64,000 nt of DNA from Thermoanaerobaculia bacterium (lineage in GTDB: Bacteria; Acidobacteriota; Thermoanaerobaculia; Multivoradales; J023): assembly GCA_030431255.1 (NCBI GenBank), contig JAUIJL010000018.1, forward strand, positions 124,001 through 188,000, given 5' to 3'. The position numbers were made by a program, and so were the translations under genes. Under the pieces are notes generated by a model. The model saw only the letters and a list, made by a program, of their open reading frames with translations, did no database searches and was not told the DNA's origin. The first letter of the stretch is position 1; each line of letters begins with the position of its first letter. Below are positions 42,801 through 46,251 of the stretch, one piece after another.

Positions 42801-43394
42801 CACGAATTTCCCGCTTTCATCCACGTCTACAGAAGGGGCCTTCTGGGCATAATAAGTGTGGGTATTGACCTGAAAATCGCTGCCGCTGAGGTTACCTGAG
42901 GCATCGATCCGTCTCATCTGGATGCTGGCGTCGCTATCAGACCCCGAGGATTGCGAGCTCTCCCAGACAACCACCAACTCACCGCCCGGTCCGGAGGCGA
43001 TCCTGGGCGCCCGTTGATCACCGGCAACATCCGAATTTACCAACAACTCGCCATCAACGGCTGCAGCCGCAGCATCGAATCGCTGTGCCTTAATATCCCA
43101 ATCCGCACCAGATTCATCTTCCCACGCCGCTGCAAATTTTCCACTTCCATCAGCAGCTACCGCTGGTGCCCCCTGATCATTCAGAGATGTCGAGTTGACT
43201 TGAGCTTCATTCCCCTCGGTCAGGGATTTCGGGGGAGCTTCACCCTCGCCACCTCCTTCCAGCCTAGGCTGCGAAGCACCCTCGCTTCCCTGCGAGGCTT
43301 CTCCGCCCACCGTTCCAGAAATCGTCAAGGCGACGAAAACCAAAAGACTCAGCACAACTTTCACACTTAGGCGGGAATCAAGGGAAATAGACAT
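18891..43394 (-). CDS. Giant secreted repeat protein (8167 residues)
   Basis: ATG 43394 is preferred over a start 26 codons earlier because it is followed by a signal-peptide-like stretch (KVVLSLLVFVALTISG) and has AGAGG upstream. Layout from the N-terminus: ~50-residue repeats of the form VN..G.Q..P.VAV...G.FVVVWES (about 43.2-42.0 kb); alternating DUF11-like domains (ITVTNNGPSDV) and GEVED-like domains (DFGDAPD, then W.DFN.DG.W...EQIF) to about 36.4 kb; a second WES block to 35.2 kb; more DUF11-like domains to 33.9 kb; a third WES block to 32.7 kb; a short Asp-rich calcium-binding-like stretch (DADLDGVIDDCDVC); then 55 divergent InlB/B-type repeats with paired cysteines (GIDCG.DC). It ends in FFADGFESGDTSMW plus a Gly/Pro-rich tail. 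Predicted ~850 kDa, surface-displayed or secreted. Adhesin or surface fibre is inferred from domain types. Coupled to the protease gene downstream. Confidence 0.93.
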   Translation of the reverse strand: MSISLDSRLSVKVVLSLLVFVALTISGTVGGEASQGSEGASQPRLEGGGEGEAPPKSLTEGNEAQVNSTSLNDQGAPAVAADGSGKFAAAWEDESGADWDIKAQRFDAAAAAVDGELLVNSDVAGDQRAPRIASGPGGELVVVWESSQSSGSDSDASIQMRRIDASGNLSGSDFQVNTHTYYAQKAPSVDVDESGKFVVVWQSQGTPYGEYEGDLAVRGRRFEASGAPIGDEFRINTSKPGAQKEPEVGVAPGGAFVVVWQTATNTDADELIGIRARRFDSNGVGIGADFPVNTVTPGNQLFPEVAVASNGDFIVVWESADTDGDMFGIRARRFASDGTALLPEFQVNAFFTGDQALAGVSVEDDGDFVVAWTDATRDGYGSGVFAQLFASDGTRIGDELRVNDFVVGDQSAPKVAVTALGDFLVVWESVGSSGSDNSGKSVQRKLYELPRADPSAAMTVDNLDTIALDDDEAVPGDTLTLTVEVTHSGASDVLGLGVEDSFPPELVVTGWQCTATAGALCISGDGGSSSVTGTGHLDETVDLIVGSSLTFTVTVELGAGTPVGLVTNEVSLVIPSGTVDTNEGNNTSESQVNVVAADYGDAPATYETLVHGEDDGPRHVLPTSVFFGTVPDADTEGQASDDADGDNLVDTDDEDGVTLPAELITCDTTGTIRFDVSVDALLNGWIDWDGSGTWDLGEQVYTDYPVTAPFEILPVSVPCGAMVGTSFARFRLSTAGGDGPAGRAADGEVEDYKVVIVSQADLAITKTDSLTAAVPGTAISYEITVTNNGPSDVTDAQVTDTFPASFTGAWTCVPSAGAVCSASGTGDLNEMVQLSQGASVVFTVNGMIDSGATGTLSNTASVVSAIMDPSGPRTATDNDTALDPVVDLVIAKDCGPAQIVPGGAFSCSITVTNNGPSDAPGVLVTDAFPAGMNDVSWTCASNNGGTCPAAGVGDLSTFVDLPDETSVVFQVMGTIDQAAPLGLLLNTAEASHIEDPDSGHITDDGSVTIIEADFGDAPDSDNDPPLTPSLDPMDGLWRYPTKLADDGARHGLGSGLFLGAAVDSEADGLPTDNADGDGLDDDGVDFNKPLTTCESAEIDVTASADGVLHAWVDFNRNGNWLDPGEQIFADEPVLAGITTLTIPVPCGVETGPSYARFRLSSETGLGVTGLATDGEVEDYAVEIHGLDFGDAPDPTFATLLASDGARHATGSLTFGAAVDTELDGLQSADADGDDQDGADEDGIELLTDLTAGQLATIRVTVSEPGRLDAWIDFNDDGDWLDAGEQIFTNRLLVAGPQDLSFAMPPGDIGTPQTFARFRLSSAGGLGVDGYAIDGEVEDYAVELISSADLEITKTDGVIAATPGEQITYTIAVTNHGPSNVTGATVEDYFPADLDVTWTCAAMGGATCAVGGAGDINTTVDLPVSGTATFTAVATIDSAATGTLSNTATVTSPIPDPNGANDEAVDNDTVLVPESDLAITKIGDRAFVLPGEPVVYSITVSNGGPSNVVNAQVDDSFASALGSSVTWICTPSMGATCNGAGSGDLVSELVSIAANSQVVFTATGTVGFDQTGTFENVASVGHPSDPNPANNTSQVVEIQIEGADYGDAPDSSVDPPTTPSADVSGLWRYPTTLADDGARHKLEPGVHLGPLPDSEIDGLPTEDADGDETDNLADDNNGVDFDNDWVACGTAQITVNASAAGNLSAWVDFNRDGDWQDTFGTAPSEISEQIFADQALPPGGDVLTFEVPCDASPGDTYARFRFSTDTGLGFTGLASNGEVEDYRVPIYGLDFGDAVDPSFPTLLINDGARHVLSSGLWLGSSVDADADGQPGDGDDLDGNDDEDGISLVPSILEPGLDVAITVFASQAGLLSMWLDLDGSGTWDFGEQIFFDEPLVGNPAGEVLTYAVPADVKSGGPLAARFRLSTQAGLNAEGLALDGEVEDHLIEVRPVADLEVTKTLAPIPPVPGGSVSWTINVENLGPDDAMGVSVSDDLAGILGKLENIQWTCVASGAAACTAGPVAGALSDTVDLPFNGGTSKVTYTLTADVLAGATGQLDNTVTAQLSLGIVDLNAPDRRTEQASVDETLIPQDGIIVTKTAAAAAVPGTELVYTIKVDNLGISDAPMVTVFDDVPLEDPFTWSCAVTGPADCGGGAGIDLTAAGDIDRAINLPAGTGVVITITGTIPTGAAGMLVNTVTVNGQDTSAETVMTPSATLFISKDDELDPAMQGADPGYTITITNNGPSDAVNVVVDEPLPSGITHLSFIGCEPDSVFPQCRLATIVAGASKSLEVVAQVDHSGQLAEVLNTIQVSSDTAATFTADSGEIDGSATETTCLYGEFREFPWAIDDFSDAQPALGAAAGFVAAWQSDGSGGDDDDDTSILFRRLNADGTFASSALQANDFTAGRQSRPAVALSNAGNFAVVWESVGSPAGDNDSESIQARLFDHQGTPVAGQFEVNTEGAGRQLNPAVAVSDNGSFLIVWDTLGSAGNDSSGRSVQGQRYAADGSRQGGQMQINNYTTGSQQEADVAGLPGGGFMAVWQSDSTESEPTAGILGQLFDANGTKQGSEIQINSYTTGAQGFPSVAANGDGTVVVVWQSQGSAGTDQDGSSIQGQRLSSDGSLLGDQIQVNDRIFGNQTRPSVDLGEDGNFYVTWTTDGDADGDGLGIFYRAFAPDGQPFDSDKVVSDFTAGDQEMPALAVNSAGDLLVMGLNPSLPCADNPTVSGKRYEIAKADLEVTVEPTPSEAIPGSTTLAFTITATNRSATVGVSGARILGTFPDQLINVQWNCSPSGGASCVSGIAGATDSGSELINESIRLSPLSHVTYLVTSQVAAAATDHIVTTSTLIVGPGISDPNVSNNTAETLVPLKPTVDLRVAQTLIDPVIGETEIVPGGEDENGEDVVLTFEIAVENLGPTAALGARVVDDYGSEQLSCEWSCAPQIGEASCEAGLAERFLVDQVGKIDHPVDLGPNSRLLFTSYCNVLPEATGTVEKTVNMVLPEGIGDPMGPGGLVDFVDLDEGNNSDTESLEVTPIADLIVLLEEPIGVVSSGGDIIYTFTVTNLGPSAAGNVTVLNPLPPGVVFSEPGVGSATSVGCFESADVAGEVICDLGLLSKNEQGSVLISVGVPLGLEGQVLVNSGSVVSSTFEDDYVNNYSNEVSTTVRPEFKINTGLSDGVDEPAVAARADGSFVVVWESDVQPGTVNHQFDIKGRLYDANGQPIGDEFLINEDPAALQFRPAVAMAPDGSFLVAWERKQVAGDDDFEIALRYFSAEGAPQTGTLQINEPDSTEQIRAAVAYQGQDNEGDHEFVIVWQSLIDGIRINDIRGRRWSSAPAILGGEFGVNQETLGDQLSPSVAVINSDGDFMVTWESTEPTDLTGDSDGSSIRARRFTAEGVAAGDQFLVNNDVRGDQEEPVVSSTGNDEVLFSWTSAHSINDLYGTSIQQRLFCRDGEPATDEDVLVNVGMLDGDQTQPTSAFLGGDEFLYGWKTSTKLADNLRPDIPHLKVRREIGVVIQGGPGGGADTYDEVELVDGDSGVLGRPDVAVSEHQFIAVWKNGESILGRRAGYSIPVLAGDADLDGVIDDCDVCQGLDDDNMDLNNNEIPDCLEDHTITVHTAGSGAGSVISVPAGIECSEGSCTETFDVDDVVELTATAESGSVFLGWSGDCSGPTTCTIDLREVVAPEVSADFILEADLRTLLITAEAPDGFSPEVVVTPETLSCGPGCYWFADGAEVSLEGRGNGLNLESWGEGCGCGESEDPAICLTTMTSTPVSCHATFEKRKYSATITTNSGSGTGSVEVTAESFSETCSAAACSYEFFHGTEVSLNPSADVPISRFTGWGDGNGPCTGLGNCNFNLTSSKLISAEFTLESDLHTATIIRSGTGSGRVTSEDGMIDCGSVCSTDYQTGDGLTLVPTPDESSEFAGWSEECSGGQITMVADLECEATFNLKQHVLVVDVLGPDLGVVRSVSPGIDCGDDCNGIYDHGTVVELFAVPDPGAEFVGWSGGSCLWSATTCIVTMDESRLVRARFAHEDDGFMVTAVNTGDGSGTVSFNPESVDCGVPGANCFEYPNGDTVVLTATADVGSTFAGWAGGSCAGTAPCSLLVQGDTLVAASFTRDRHELSVQRVGDGNGTIRSTSHGGIDCGSDCSEIYEFGTMVILQADEGTNSTFAGWTGAECEGLETDTCLVTVDSAKQVTAEFAFGTETLTVVNTGTGSGTVTSSPAGIMCPEACESTHPLGTVVTLTPVAAEGSQFMGWSLGQCSGFDSCQITMNDPITVEADFTQIADLRQVSANRVGSGSGMTTFFPEGPGCGADCRWYHYGASVTVTAAPDPGSTFGGWSANCPNGQVVTFFDFQCTATFTLNTYPLSVNKSGSGAGRVTSLPVGVDCGPDCSESYPYETSVTLTATADPGSTFTGWSGGGCEGAEPSCTVSVENATSVDAEFTSDSNVRTLTVNRFGNGVVSSSPVGIDCGADCGQDYAYGTDVTLTATAGLGSTFAGWSGGGCSGTDPCLVDLTADTEVTANFTIDQFVLQVSKSGTGTGHVGADEGLIDCGLNCNDSYDFGTMVTLTATTDPGSTFTGWSGACVGRDDCIVTVESAVFVDAEFTLDEDLRTLTLSKDGNGGGTISSDPLGIDCGAACMEDYALGTLITLTAEADQGSTFAGWSGDPECGDASTEQISITLDADLSCTATFIRNLNRLTIIKEGTGVGTVTSNPTGIDCGTECFADYLSGEVIVLVVEDGPGSAFVGWTGDPDCADSVVTMDGDIVCTATFELSYELTVTTTGDGSVIVSPAGSGCDPAVAGCTSHLFRDVVTLTPDPGPGSAFVGWSGHADCQDGEVTMYSNRGCEAGFAEVRELLVQKGGNGECTVTSDPAGIDCGGDCSESFTDTQTLTLTVSPEEGSEFEGWVGGGCSGNVPECVITTDQSRQVTAICNLEQYLVNVSPTGSGSGSVSADSGGIQTCRTGSAVGCLALYDHGNVITLSATPDPGSAFTGWSGDCTGLDPCELTVESAKSIEAEFTLSEELETLSVSRNDNGGTGTVASDPPGIDCGSSCTADFKLNTLVTLTATPVEDSLFTEWTGGLCADPNSSICTVTMDGTKVVGATFGPRFVTLTVAIDGTGLGKVTSSPGTIDCGSSCDEDFAFGTLVSLTPMAEAGSTFTGWSGACSGSGACVVTMDAAKSMTAQFTLDGEVRRLTLAKSGTGSGGVSSSPVGLQCDANCMMEVEDYADGTLVTLSASASSDSTFIGWSGDCTGTAPCVLTMDAVKNVTAQFDLSTYTVSVIKTGDGTGTISGPGFDCGSDCSEPSTHGTTITLNAVAAGGSAFFGWSGGGCAGVGDCTITVTEPLTISADFQLAAGSRTLTLNKMGEGSGTVTSVPTRLDCGVECEVSFDFGELVTLVASAEVGSRFVDWGGAPDCLDGQVEMSGDLTCTATYVLTYELAVSISDNGMGGTGTVSSSPAGIDCGGGCTASFDKDSIVTLTAEPTPGSRFDGWTGACAGTHPICQVTMDGAKTADARFVAEVPQRLTVALVGEGAGQVVSSPAGIDCEDDCEQDYPFNTEVTLSAIAELGTVFAGWAGDCSGTGSCGLTMDGPKSVQAQFDLIPYLLTVIVNGDGHVVSDPQGVECPGDCSEHYGFGTTITLTAEAEPGFSFTGWSGGGCSGTGPCEVTIQTATTVTAQFAARAPETLTVMTTGNGSGTITSHPQGITGGIDCGLTCEGDFPFGTVVTLTAAAEVGSSFTGWTGACTVSPEDGSCQVAMDMAQTVSADFALVPEKTLSVNRSGDCTGTVSSAPTGIACGQVCNALYPHGTVVTLTAMADPSCVFAGWTDGQCSGFGTDPCILPVDADLAVDASFKQDTYDLSVMLDGGGSGAVQSIPAGIDCGVTCTAPFAYSQMVTLTATEESGSRFIDWTGDCAGGQPTCVLTMDQARSTTARFEPEVHQLAMTVVGDGLVTSDPSGISCPGTCSAGFDHGIVTLTADPAEGFSFGGWSGACDGQETKICVLNLTADLSVTAQFDSEPLKTLNALKSGNGNGLVTGPGINCGGDCSELYPHGQEVTLPAPIPDDGSRFVGWSGEGIDCPGTDSCTVTMDANKAVTANFAVAQSNVEVLKTGDGSCAVESFPEGISCVSCSADFDNGTALTLTVTPLADSSFIGWTDEPCTGMEPCQLTVAEDIQVTMECQRDRTLTVVNDGQGTVTSSPGAIDCDPTCSEVYTHGTTVDLTATPETDWSFDRWDGPADCADGQVTLTSDLTCTAVYVASRVLDVALQGNGNGTVTSTPVGIDCGADCDETYKQDTAITLTATPEPDSIFDGWSGDGDCTDGQVTLSTDTSCIATFELKTFDLAVLKNEDFGTGKVISEPSGIDCGATCTGSFEIYSMVTLTPMPDPGSSFTGWSLPECPGTGPCTVTIEGAATVTATFGIASHELAINKPGDGSCTVSSFPNGIDCGADCDHTYNHNTPITLSINVDPGSSFLGWPENVCNVVNGDCRLTLTDDTDVPVDCRLDQTLTVEKDGTGTGHVGSMPPGIDCGPDCTESFDYGTSVTLTATPDAGSELQDWSAECPGGVVTMDAARVCTVTFVKTYPLTVTKEGDGHVGSTPEGIDCDPECAQDYVENTVVTLLPTPDPDFVFTRWEGDPECEDGVVTMSEARACHAVFTRQEVELIVAKGGAGAGHVGSVPAGIDCGADCEQSFGVGTVVTLTATPDAGSIVGGWSEPACAAVPTCEVTVAAAKTVTVTFGIAEHTLTVTKPGDGQCTVDSFPAGISCGVDCDEDFAHDTPVTLSITVNPGSSFLGWPEEVCTVVNGDCRLILTEGTIVSAECRLDQALTVEKNGTGTGHVGSMPPGIDCGPDCTESFDYGTVVTLTATADAGSSFQAWSEECPGGVVTMDTVRTCTATFVKTYQLTVTQEGDGHVASAPAGIDCGADCEEDYVENTVVTLLPTPDPGYLFERWDGDADCADGVVTMSEDRACRAVFVRQQFLLTVMKAGAGGGGIVSNPLGIDCGLDCEHSYQDGTEVTLTATPDAGSGPPTWSVPECPAGMTCTFAMTADREVTATFNQATPELRVIKPGDGLCTVSSFPDGIDCGPDCDQIYALDTPITLSIEVEPGSSFLGWPVDVCAIHNGDCRLTLTDDTDVNVDCRLDRTLIVTKDGTGTGSVTSVPAGIECDPDCMETYSHGTSVMLSAAPDEGSSFGGWTGDCAVDGTVEMTANKTCTATFMVTPELTVEVMGPGRVTSDPVGIDCPDDCDQRYLRDTEVTLTPIGDPGAFFVRWEGDADCDDGMVTMSTDVYCKAVFDVPRFELSVTKEGSGTGTVTSTPVGIDCGADCDELYAIGTSVELSPVADAGSEFVEFGGDEDCSDGIVEMIEDVACSATFVKTYTLTVVVNGTGFGTVISTSPEVGAIECDSDGNGTCMVTYREGTMVFLNANPDSDSAFTGWSASCPGGKATLTEDVTCIATIDIKRFAFSVTKGGTGVGTVTDTENGIDCGSDCFELIDSGTVVQLSEEADPGSRFVEWGGPADCLDGQIAVTEDTNCTATFNKTFRLIVSRDGGGDNSTITSIPGTIHCGSICDELFDQGTEVELTATPGTGYMHVGWEGDQDCDDGSVTMNQGLSCTAIFEPIPYTLEVMVVPDGSGIVESQPPGIVCGVDCEEVYPYPTEVVLMASPVSGYRFDAWSGDCTGSDNPIAVTMDGHKTCTASFVREYTLTIDLEGNGSGTVTPNPPVGDPGCSTDCVRIYDAGTPVTLTATPDTLPAHGSRFAGWTGDASCPNVVMDGDKTCTATFVQTHLLEVAVEGDGQVDSAPTGIACPGDCDQTYDEPTMVTLTATPGDDYELSGWSGDCVGSENPITVTMDASKSCTAAFTLRQYTLTIDLEGSSGGGTVIPDIPEMDPGCSTDCARIYDAGTPVTLTAIPDTLPAPGSRFVGWTGDVSCPNVVMDGDKTCTATFVQTHLLMVTIDGDGQVDSTPAGIACPGNCQEIFDEPMSVSLSANPGDGYRFDGWTGEGCTGAAAEITVTMTASRDCTATFVQQHTLTINRIGVGDVTSSPAGIDCGETCSWEFDAGSMVTLTAVAGDTGNPEYPIDNIQFIGHPDCLEETDTIDITMDESITCRVGFWSTFFADGFESGDTSMWSSASPLGGGLDPSFVGPPEPPRIAPGSGGGDT

Positions 43395-43988
43395 ATAGAG
43401 GACCTCTGAAATCTTCCAATAGAACAAAACAAAACGACAATAGAAACAAAAACTCAGCACTGGCAGGTTCATTCAGACACTCGCAACTTCTTGCGAAAAG
43501 TGCTCAATTCATCGAGGTGCCTCCAAGTGCCGAGGATATAGATGGGCGCTGATTCGCTCCCGGTAGGCGTACAGCTGCCGATTGAATCGTCTCTAGAGGT
43601 AAACGCGTCGACTTTAAGACGAATAGCTCAGAATTCCTGAGATTTCTCATGCTCTTTTAGCCCAGGGGATTTGCGATGCCTCGATCTCAAGTGATTTATG
43701 CATATTCCGATGATCTCGGCCACCCATTCCGACGCAAGTCGGCCACCTTGAAACTATAGACGCGTAATGTCTCACCACCGGTTGTAAGTTGGACAGAATC
43801 ACCGGTTTGGATTGGACACTTTTCCGGCAGTAGGCCCTGAGACGATCAGAAGCTGCCGGACCTATTCAAAAACGAACCGGCTTCTTTGTATTTTTGCGTT
43901 TGAGAAAAACCACAACGGTTAACGCAAGAGAAAGAAGCCGGTGCCGCATGATATCCAACGAGGTCGTTTTGATGAATCGACGTTTTTG
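43395..43988. other. Intergenic region upstream of the giant gene, with a 12-bp inverted repeat
   Basis: About 590 bp with no gene I can support. It should contain the promoter of the giant gene; AT-rich stretches lie at 43400-43470. A perfect 12-bp inverted repeat, ACCGGCTTCTTT (43876-43887) with its complement (43931-43942), is separated by 43 bases. This may be the end of another decayed mobile element or a transcription terminator, but neither is certain. Confidence 0.4.
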
Positions 43989-44061
43989 GTAAACGCCTGA
44001 GCAACCACACCTTCTCTCAGGTCCGCTGACCAGCGATGATCCGGTTCGGAGGTAAACGAAC

Positions 44062-44424
44062 ATGGATCAAACGAAATCTCGGCCCTCTCGCCGACGCCGC
44101 GGTCAAGGTTTCTGGCACCGCACGCTGATCGCTCAGCGCCACAGCGGCCTTTCTCAGCTCGAGTTCTGCCGGAGAAACAACCTCGCGCTTTCCACGTTTC
44201 ACCGCTGGCGCAATCGCCTGGGTGAGGTCGTCGACGAGTCTCTGGAATCCACGCCCGAGTTTCTCTCGGTAGAGATTCGTCCGGAACGAGCCCGGGCTCC
44301 GTCGAGCGACGACGGTTTCGAGCTCGTTTTTCCGAGCGGGCTGCGGTTGAGTCTGCCGAGCCGAGTCGAAGGTCGGGATTTGGCCGAGGTGCTTTCGGCT
44401 CTGGAGGTGGCGGGGGTATGTTGA
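44062..44424 (+). CDS. tnpA: IS66 accessory protein TnpA
   Basis: 120 residues, with GGAGG about 10 bases before the ATG. A basic N-terminus (RRRRGQGFW) is followed by a helix-turn-helix around SQLEFCRRNNLALSTFHRW, and the C-terminal half matches the conserved part of IS66 TnpA (ELVFPSGLRLSLPSRVEG). Its stop overlaps the start of tnpB (ATGTTGATG), the usual coupled arrangement. It helps DNA binding by the transposase in complete IS66 elements, but here the transposase is lost. Confidence 0.9.
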   Translation: MDQTKSRPSRRRRGQGFWHRTLIAQRHSGLSQLEFCRRNNLALSTFHRWRNRLGEVVDESLESTPEFLSVEIRPERARAPSSDDGFELVFPSGLRLSLPSRVEGRDLAEVLSALEVAGVC

Positions 44425-44774
44425 TGCTGCCACCTTCGGTTCGAGTGTTTCTCGCCGCCGAGCCTGCCGACATGCGGTGTGCGTTCGACGGTTTGACCGC
44501 CCGGGTCCAATCTCTTTTAGAGCAGGATCCGTTCTCCGGTCACCTTTTTGTTTTTCGCAACAAACGTGGGGATCGGGTCAAAATCTTGTTCTGGGATCGT
44601 TCTGGATTTTGCCTTTGGTACAAGCGGTTGGAAAAGGGTACTTTTCGCTTTCCCGAAGCGACGGGTTCGAGTGTCGAGGTGCTACCGGACCTACCGGAAA
44701 GCCGGCTCAACGAAGCGACTCCGTTAGCTTGGGCCGCAGAGATCGACCTGAAATCGAAGCGCTTGCCTGCTTGA
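44418..44774 (+). pseudogene. tnpB: IS66 tnpB joined to the tail of tnpC
   Basis: Residues 1-90 are a recognisable IS66 Orf2/TnpB: ADMRCAFDGL, DPFSGHLFVFRNKRGD, KILFWDRSGFCLWYKRLE. The reading then jumps in frame to LPDLPESRLNE and AAEIDLKSKRLPA, the extreme C-terminus of the transposase. A deletion of well over 1 kb removed the end of tnpB and most of tnpC. A different deletion is present in the left relic, so the two copies decayed independently. Confidence 0.85.
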
Positions 44775-44839
44775 TTTCAGTCTCGGAACCGAGTCGTCGA
44801 GGCAATGCGGCTTCCGGGGTGCGTTTCCCAAGAGTTTAC

Positions 44840-45204
44840 TCATTCGCACCTCTGCACCCTCAGCTCACTCCACCGAGATCTTAGAAACTCTCAATGCCCT
44901 AAACGGCCTTTCTCATTCGCACAGCGCCCTCTGCAGCCCACTGAACCCAAAGCACTTACAGCCACGTTTCCGGGGATCTCCGAAAAACCGGTGCCGACAG
45001 GCCCGAAAGTGCCGGTCTTCGGTCGATCGGCAAACCCGCAACTCTTTTGTTTGCCTGTAGTTAAGCAACCTTCCGGGGATCTCGGCATCACCTCCGTTCG
45101 GTAAAGTTCCCGCAAACCCTTGAAATACAGGCACTTCCGACGTTTTTCGCCGCTTGGGCGGCGAAAAAAGCCGAGATTCGCGGAAGCCGGCCGAGGATCG
45201 GTGC
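44840..45204. other. Intergenic stretch with short GC-rich inverted repeats
   Basis: About 365 bp without a supportable gene. It is rich in short CCGGT/GCCGA/CGGCA-type motifs similar to those around the retroelement. Frames on the minus strand are open but have no domain, no good start signal and repetitive composition. Confidence 0.35.
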
Positions 45205-45456
45205 ATGTCGGAATCCTACTCCTCGACGGACGGCGGTGCAACTCGGGCTCGGAGCCGATTCGGAAGGAAAGATTTTTCCGGAGACAACATAAAAAGCACC
45301 GCTCGAAATGTCGAGATTCTGTGGCGGCAGATTTCGTACATCCCGGCCCGACGGTTCCCGTCGAGGATCCACCCCCTCGACGATCCGTCCCGCCTTGAGC
45401 GACGAGCGACCGAGGAAATCCGAACCGAGGCAAGAAAGATTTTCCGAATCGAGTGA
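45205..45456 (+). CDS. Small hypothetical protein
   Basis: 83 residues. ATG 45205 has GAGGA about eight bases upstream. The protein is charged and lacks a recognised domain; its second half (NVEILWRQISYIPARRF, then RRATEEIRTEARKIF) looks like a folded, helical protein. The stop lies immediately before a hairpin and the start of the next plus-strand gene, suggesting an operon-like order. A longer frame starting at 45154 is possible. Confidence is moderate because the opposite strand is also open. Confidence 0.45.
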   Translation: MSESYSSTDGGATRARSRFGRKDFSGDNIKSTARNVEILWRQISYIPARRFPSRIHPLDDPSRLERRATEEIRTEARKIFRIE

Positions 45457-45489
45457 GGGCCGCGACGGACGCGGCCCAGGGGGCACTCG
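45437..45489 (+). promoter_or_regulatory. Hairpin leader, instance 1 (before the 45490 gene)
   Basis: A T-containing tract (AAGATTTTCCGAA) is followed by an 8-bp hairpin, GGGCCGCG (45457-45464) pairing with 45470-45477 across a 5-base loop. AGGGGG and an ATG come about 13 bases later. The order T-tract, hairpin, ribosome-binding site, start is shared with leaders before 48493, 50626 and 52912, although the stem sequence here is different. The T-tract precedes the hairpin, so it is not an intrinsic terminator on this strand. Confidence 0.5.
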
Positions 45490-46251
45490 ATGCGAGACAT
45501 CACGATCGAACGGAATACCCGTTCCAGACGGCGCAAGAGCCGGCGGTTTTCCGCTCGGCTCTTGGCGCTTTTGAGCCGCCGGGATTTCGTCGGGAGGGGA
45601 TTCGGTGAGGTGTTGCCTTGGTGGATCGCCTGCGGTGGGCCGACGACGACGTTGGAGCCGTTCGTCGCCAATTTGCGCGGCGGGTTCAAGGCTCGCTCGT
45701 TCGGTGACGAGATCCGCATTCCCAAGAGCTCGCGGTACGGGTGGCGGAGCTCTTCGGGACCGGCCGGTCAGGTCACGGTTGCTTACGACCCTGCCTTGCT
45801 TCATTTGGAGCCGACGGTGCCCGAGGCCGAGGACGTGCGGTTTCTGTTGCTGCCGTCGGAGGCTTGGCTCGCTCGGGCTCGTCGGCCCGGGCTCGACGAT
45901 GTGGATTTGATCGCGTCGCTTTTCGCCGCCTATGTGGATCGTCGGACGCGATGGCCGGTGCTCCGGGACGTGCGTTTTCATCGACAGATGCTCGAAGCGG
46001 CCCGGGACGGTGACGGGTTGCTGCGGGAGCCGGCTCCGGACCGTGCGGTGATCGAGGGGCTCGGGGCTCTCGGGTTCCGGTCGCCCTGGTGGTTTCAGGC
46101 TTCCCATCGGGAGGTCGAAGGTTTTTTGATCGAACAAACTGCGCGGTGGCGCCGGAAGGAAATCGAAGATGTCGAGACTCGGATCCAAGCAAATCGGGGG
46201 CTACTACCTCATGCCGACCCGCCTGCTTTCCAGCTGTGCCTCGCATTTTGA
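45490..46251 (+). CDS. Hypothetical protein upstream of the methyltransferase/helicase
   Basis: 253 residues from ATG 45490, which follows a hairpin leader and AGGGGG. The N-terminus is strongly basic (RNTRSRRRKSRRF), suggesting nucleic-acid contact. The body is regular with hydrophobic periodicity (VRFLLLPSEAWLARARR) but matches no family I know. Its end overlaps the following gene by 83 bp in another frame, so expression is likely coupled. An accessory of the methyltransferase/helicase protein is plausible from position only. Confidence 0.7.
   Translation: MRDITIERNTRSRRRKSRRFSARLLALLSRRDFVGRGFGEVLPWWIACGGPTTTLEPFVANLRGGFKARSFGDEIRIPKSSRYGWRSSSGPAGQVTVAYDPALLHLEPTVPEAEDVRFLLLPSEAWLARARRPGLDDVDLIASLFAAYVDRRTRWPVLRDVRFHRQMLEAARDGDGLLREPAPDRAVIEGLGALGFRSPWWFQASHREVEGFLIEQTARWRRKEIEDVETRIQANRGLLPHADPPAFQLCLAF

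Larger units (their letters stand above)
43989..44839 (+). mobile_element. IS66-family relic with both ends, internally deleted
   Basis: The element runs from GTAAACGCCTGAG (43989) to a terminal GTTTAC (44839), about 851 bp. A full IS66 element is around 2.5 kb. tnpA is intact, tnpB is fused in frame to the last ~28 codons of tnpC, and the DDE transposase core is absent. The eight bases on either side do not match, so no target-site duplication is visible. Its sequence from tnpA outward is nearly identical to the left relic at 6.3-7.0 kb, which lies in the opposite orientation. Confidence 0.85.

Noticed and set aside
19000-43400. Many open frames on the plus strand opposite the giant gene, some up to about 330 residues
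   Set aside because: They mirror the repeat period of the giant gene, have no ribosome-binding sites and encode arginine/glycine-rich sequence without domains.
6333-44839. A composite IS66 transposon carrying the giant gene
   Set aside because: Both copies lack transposase, one lacks an end, and no target-site duplication is visible, so only relics can be claimed.
45088-46188. A 366-residue open frame on the minus strand
   Set aside because: It overlaps the better-supported plus-strand genes at 45205 and 45490, is Pro/Arg-rich and lacks a start signal; it is a GC-rich shadow.
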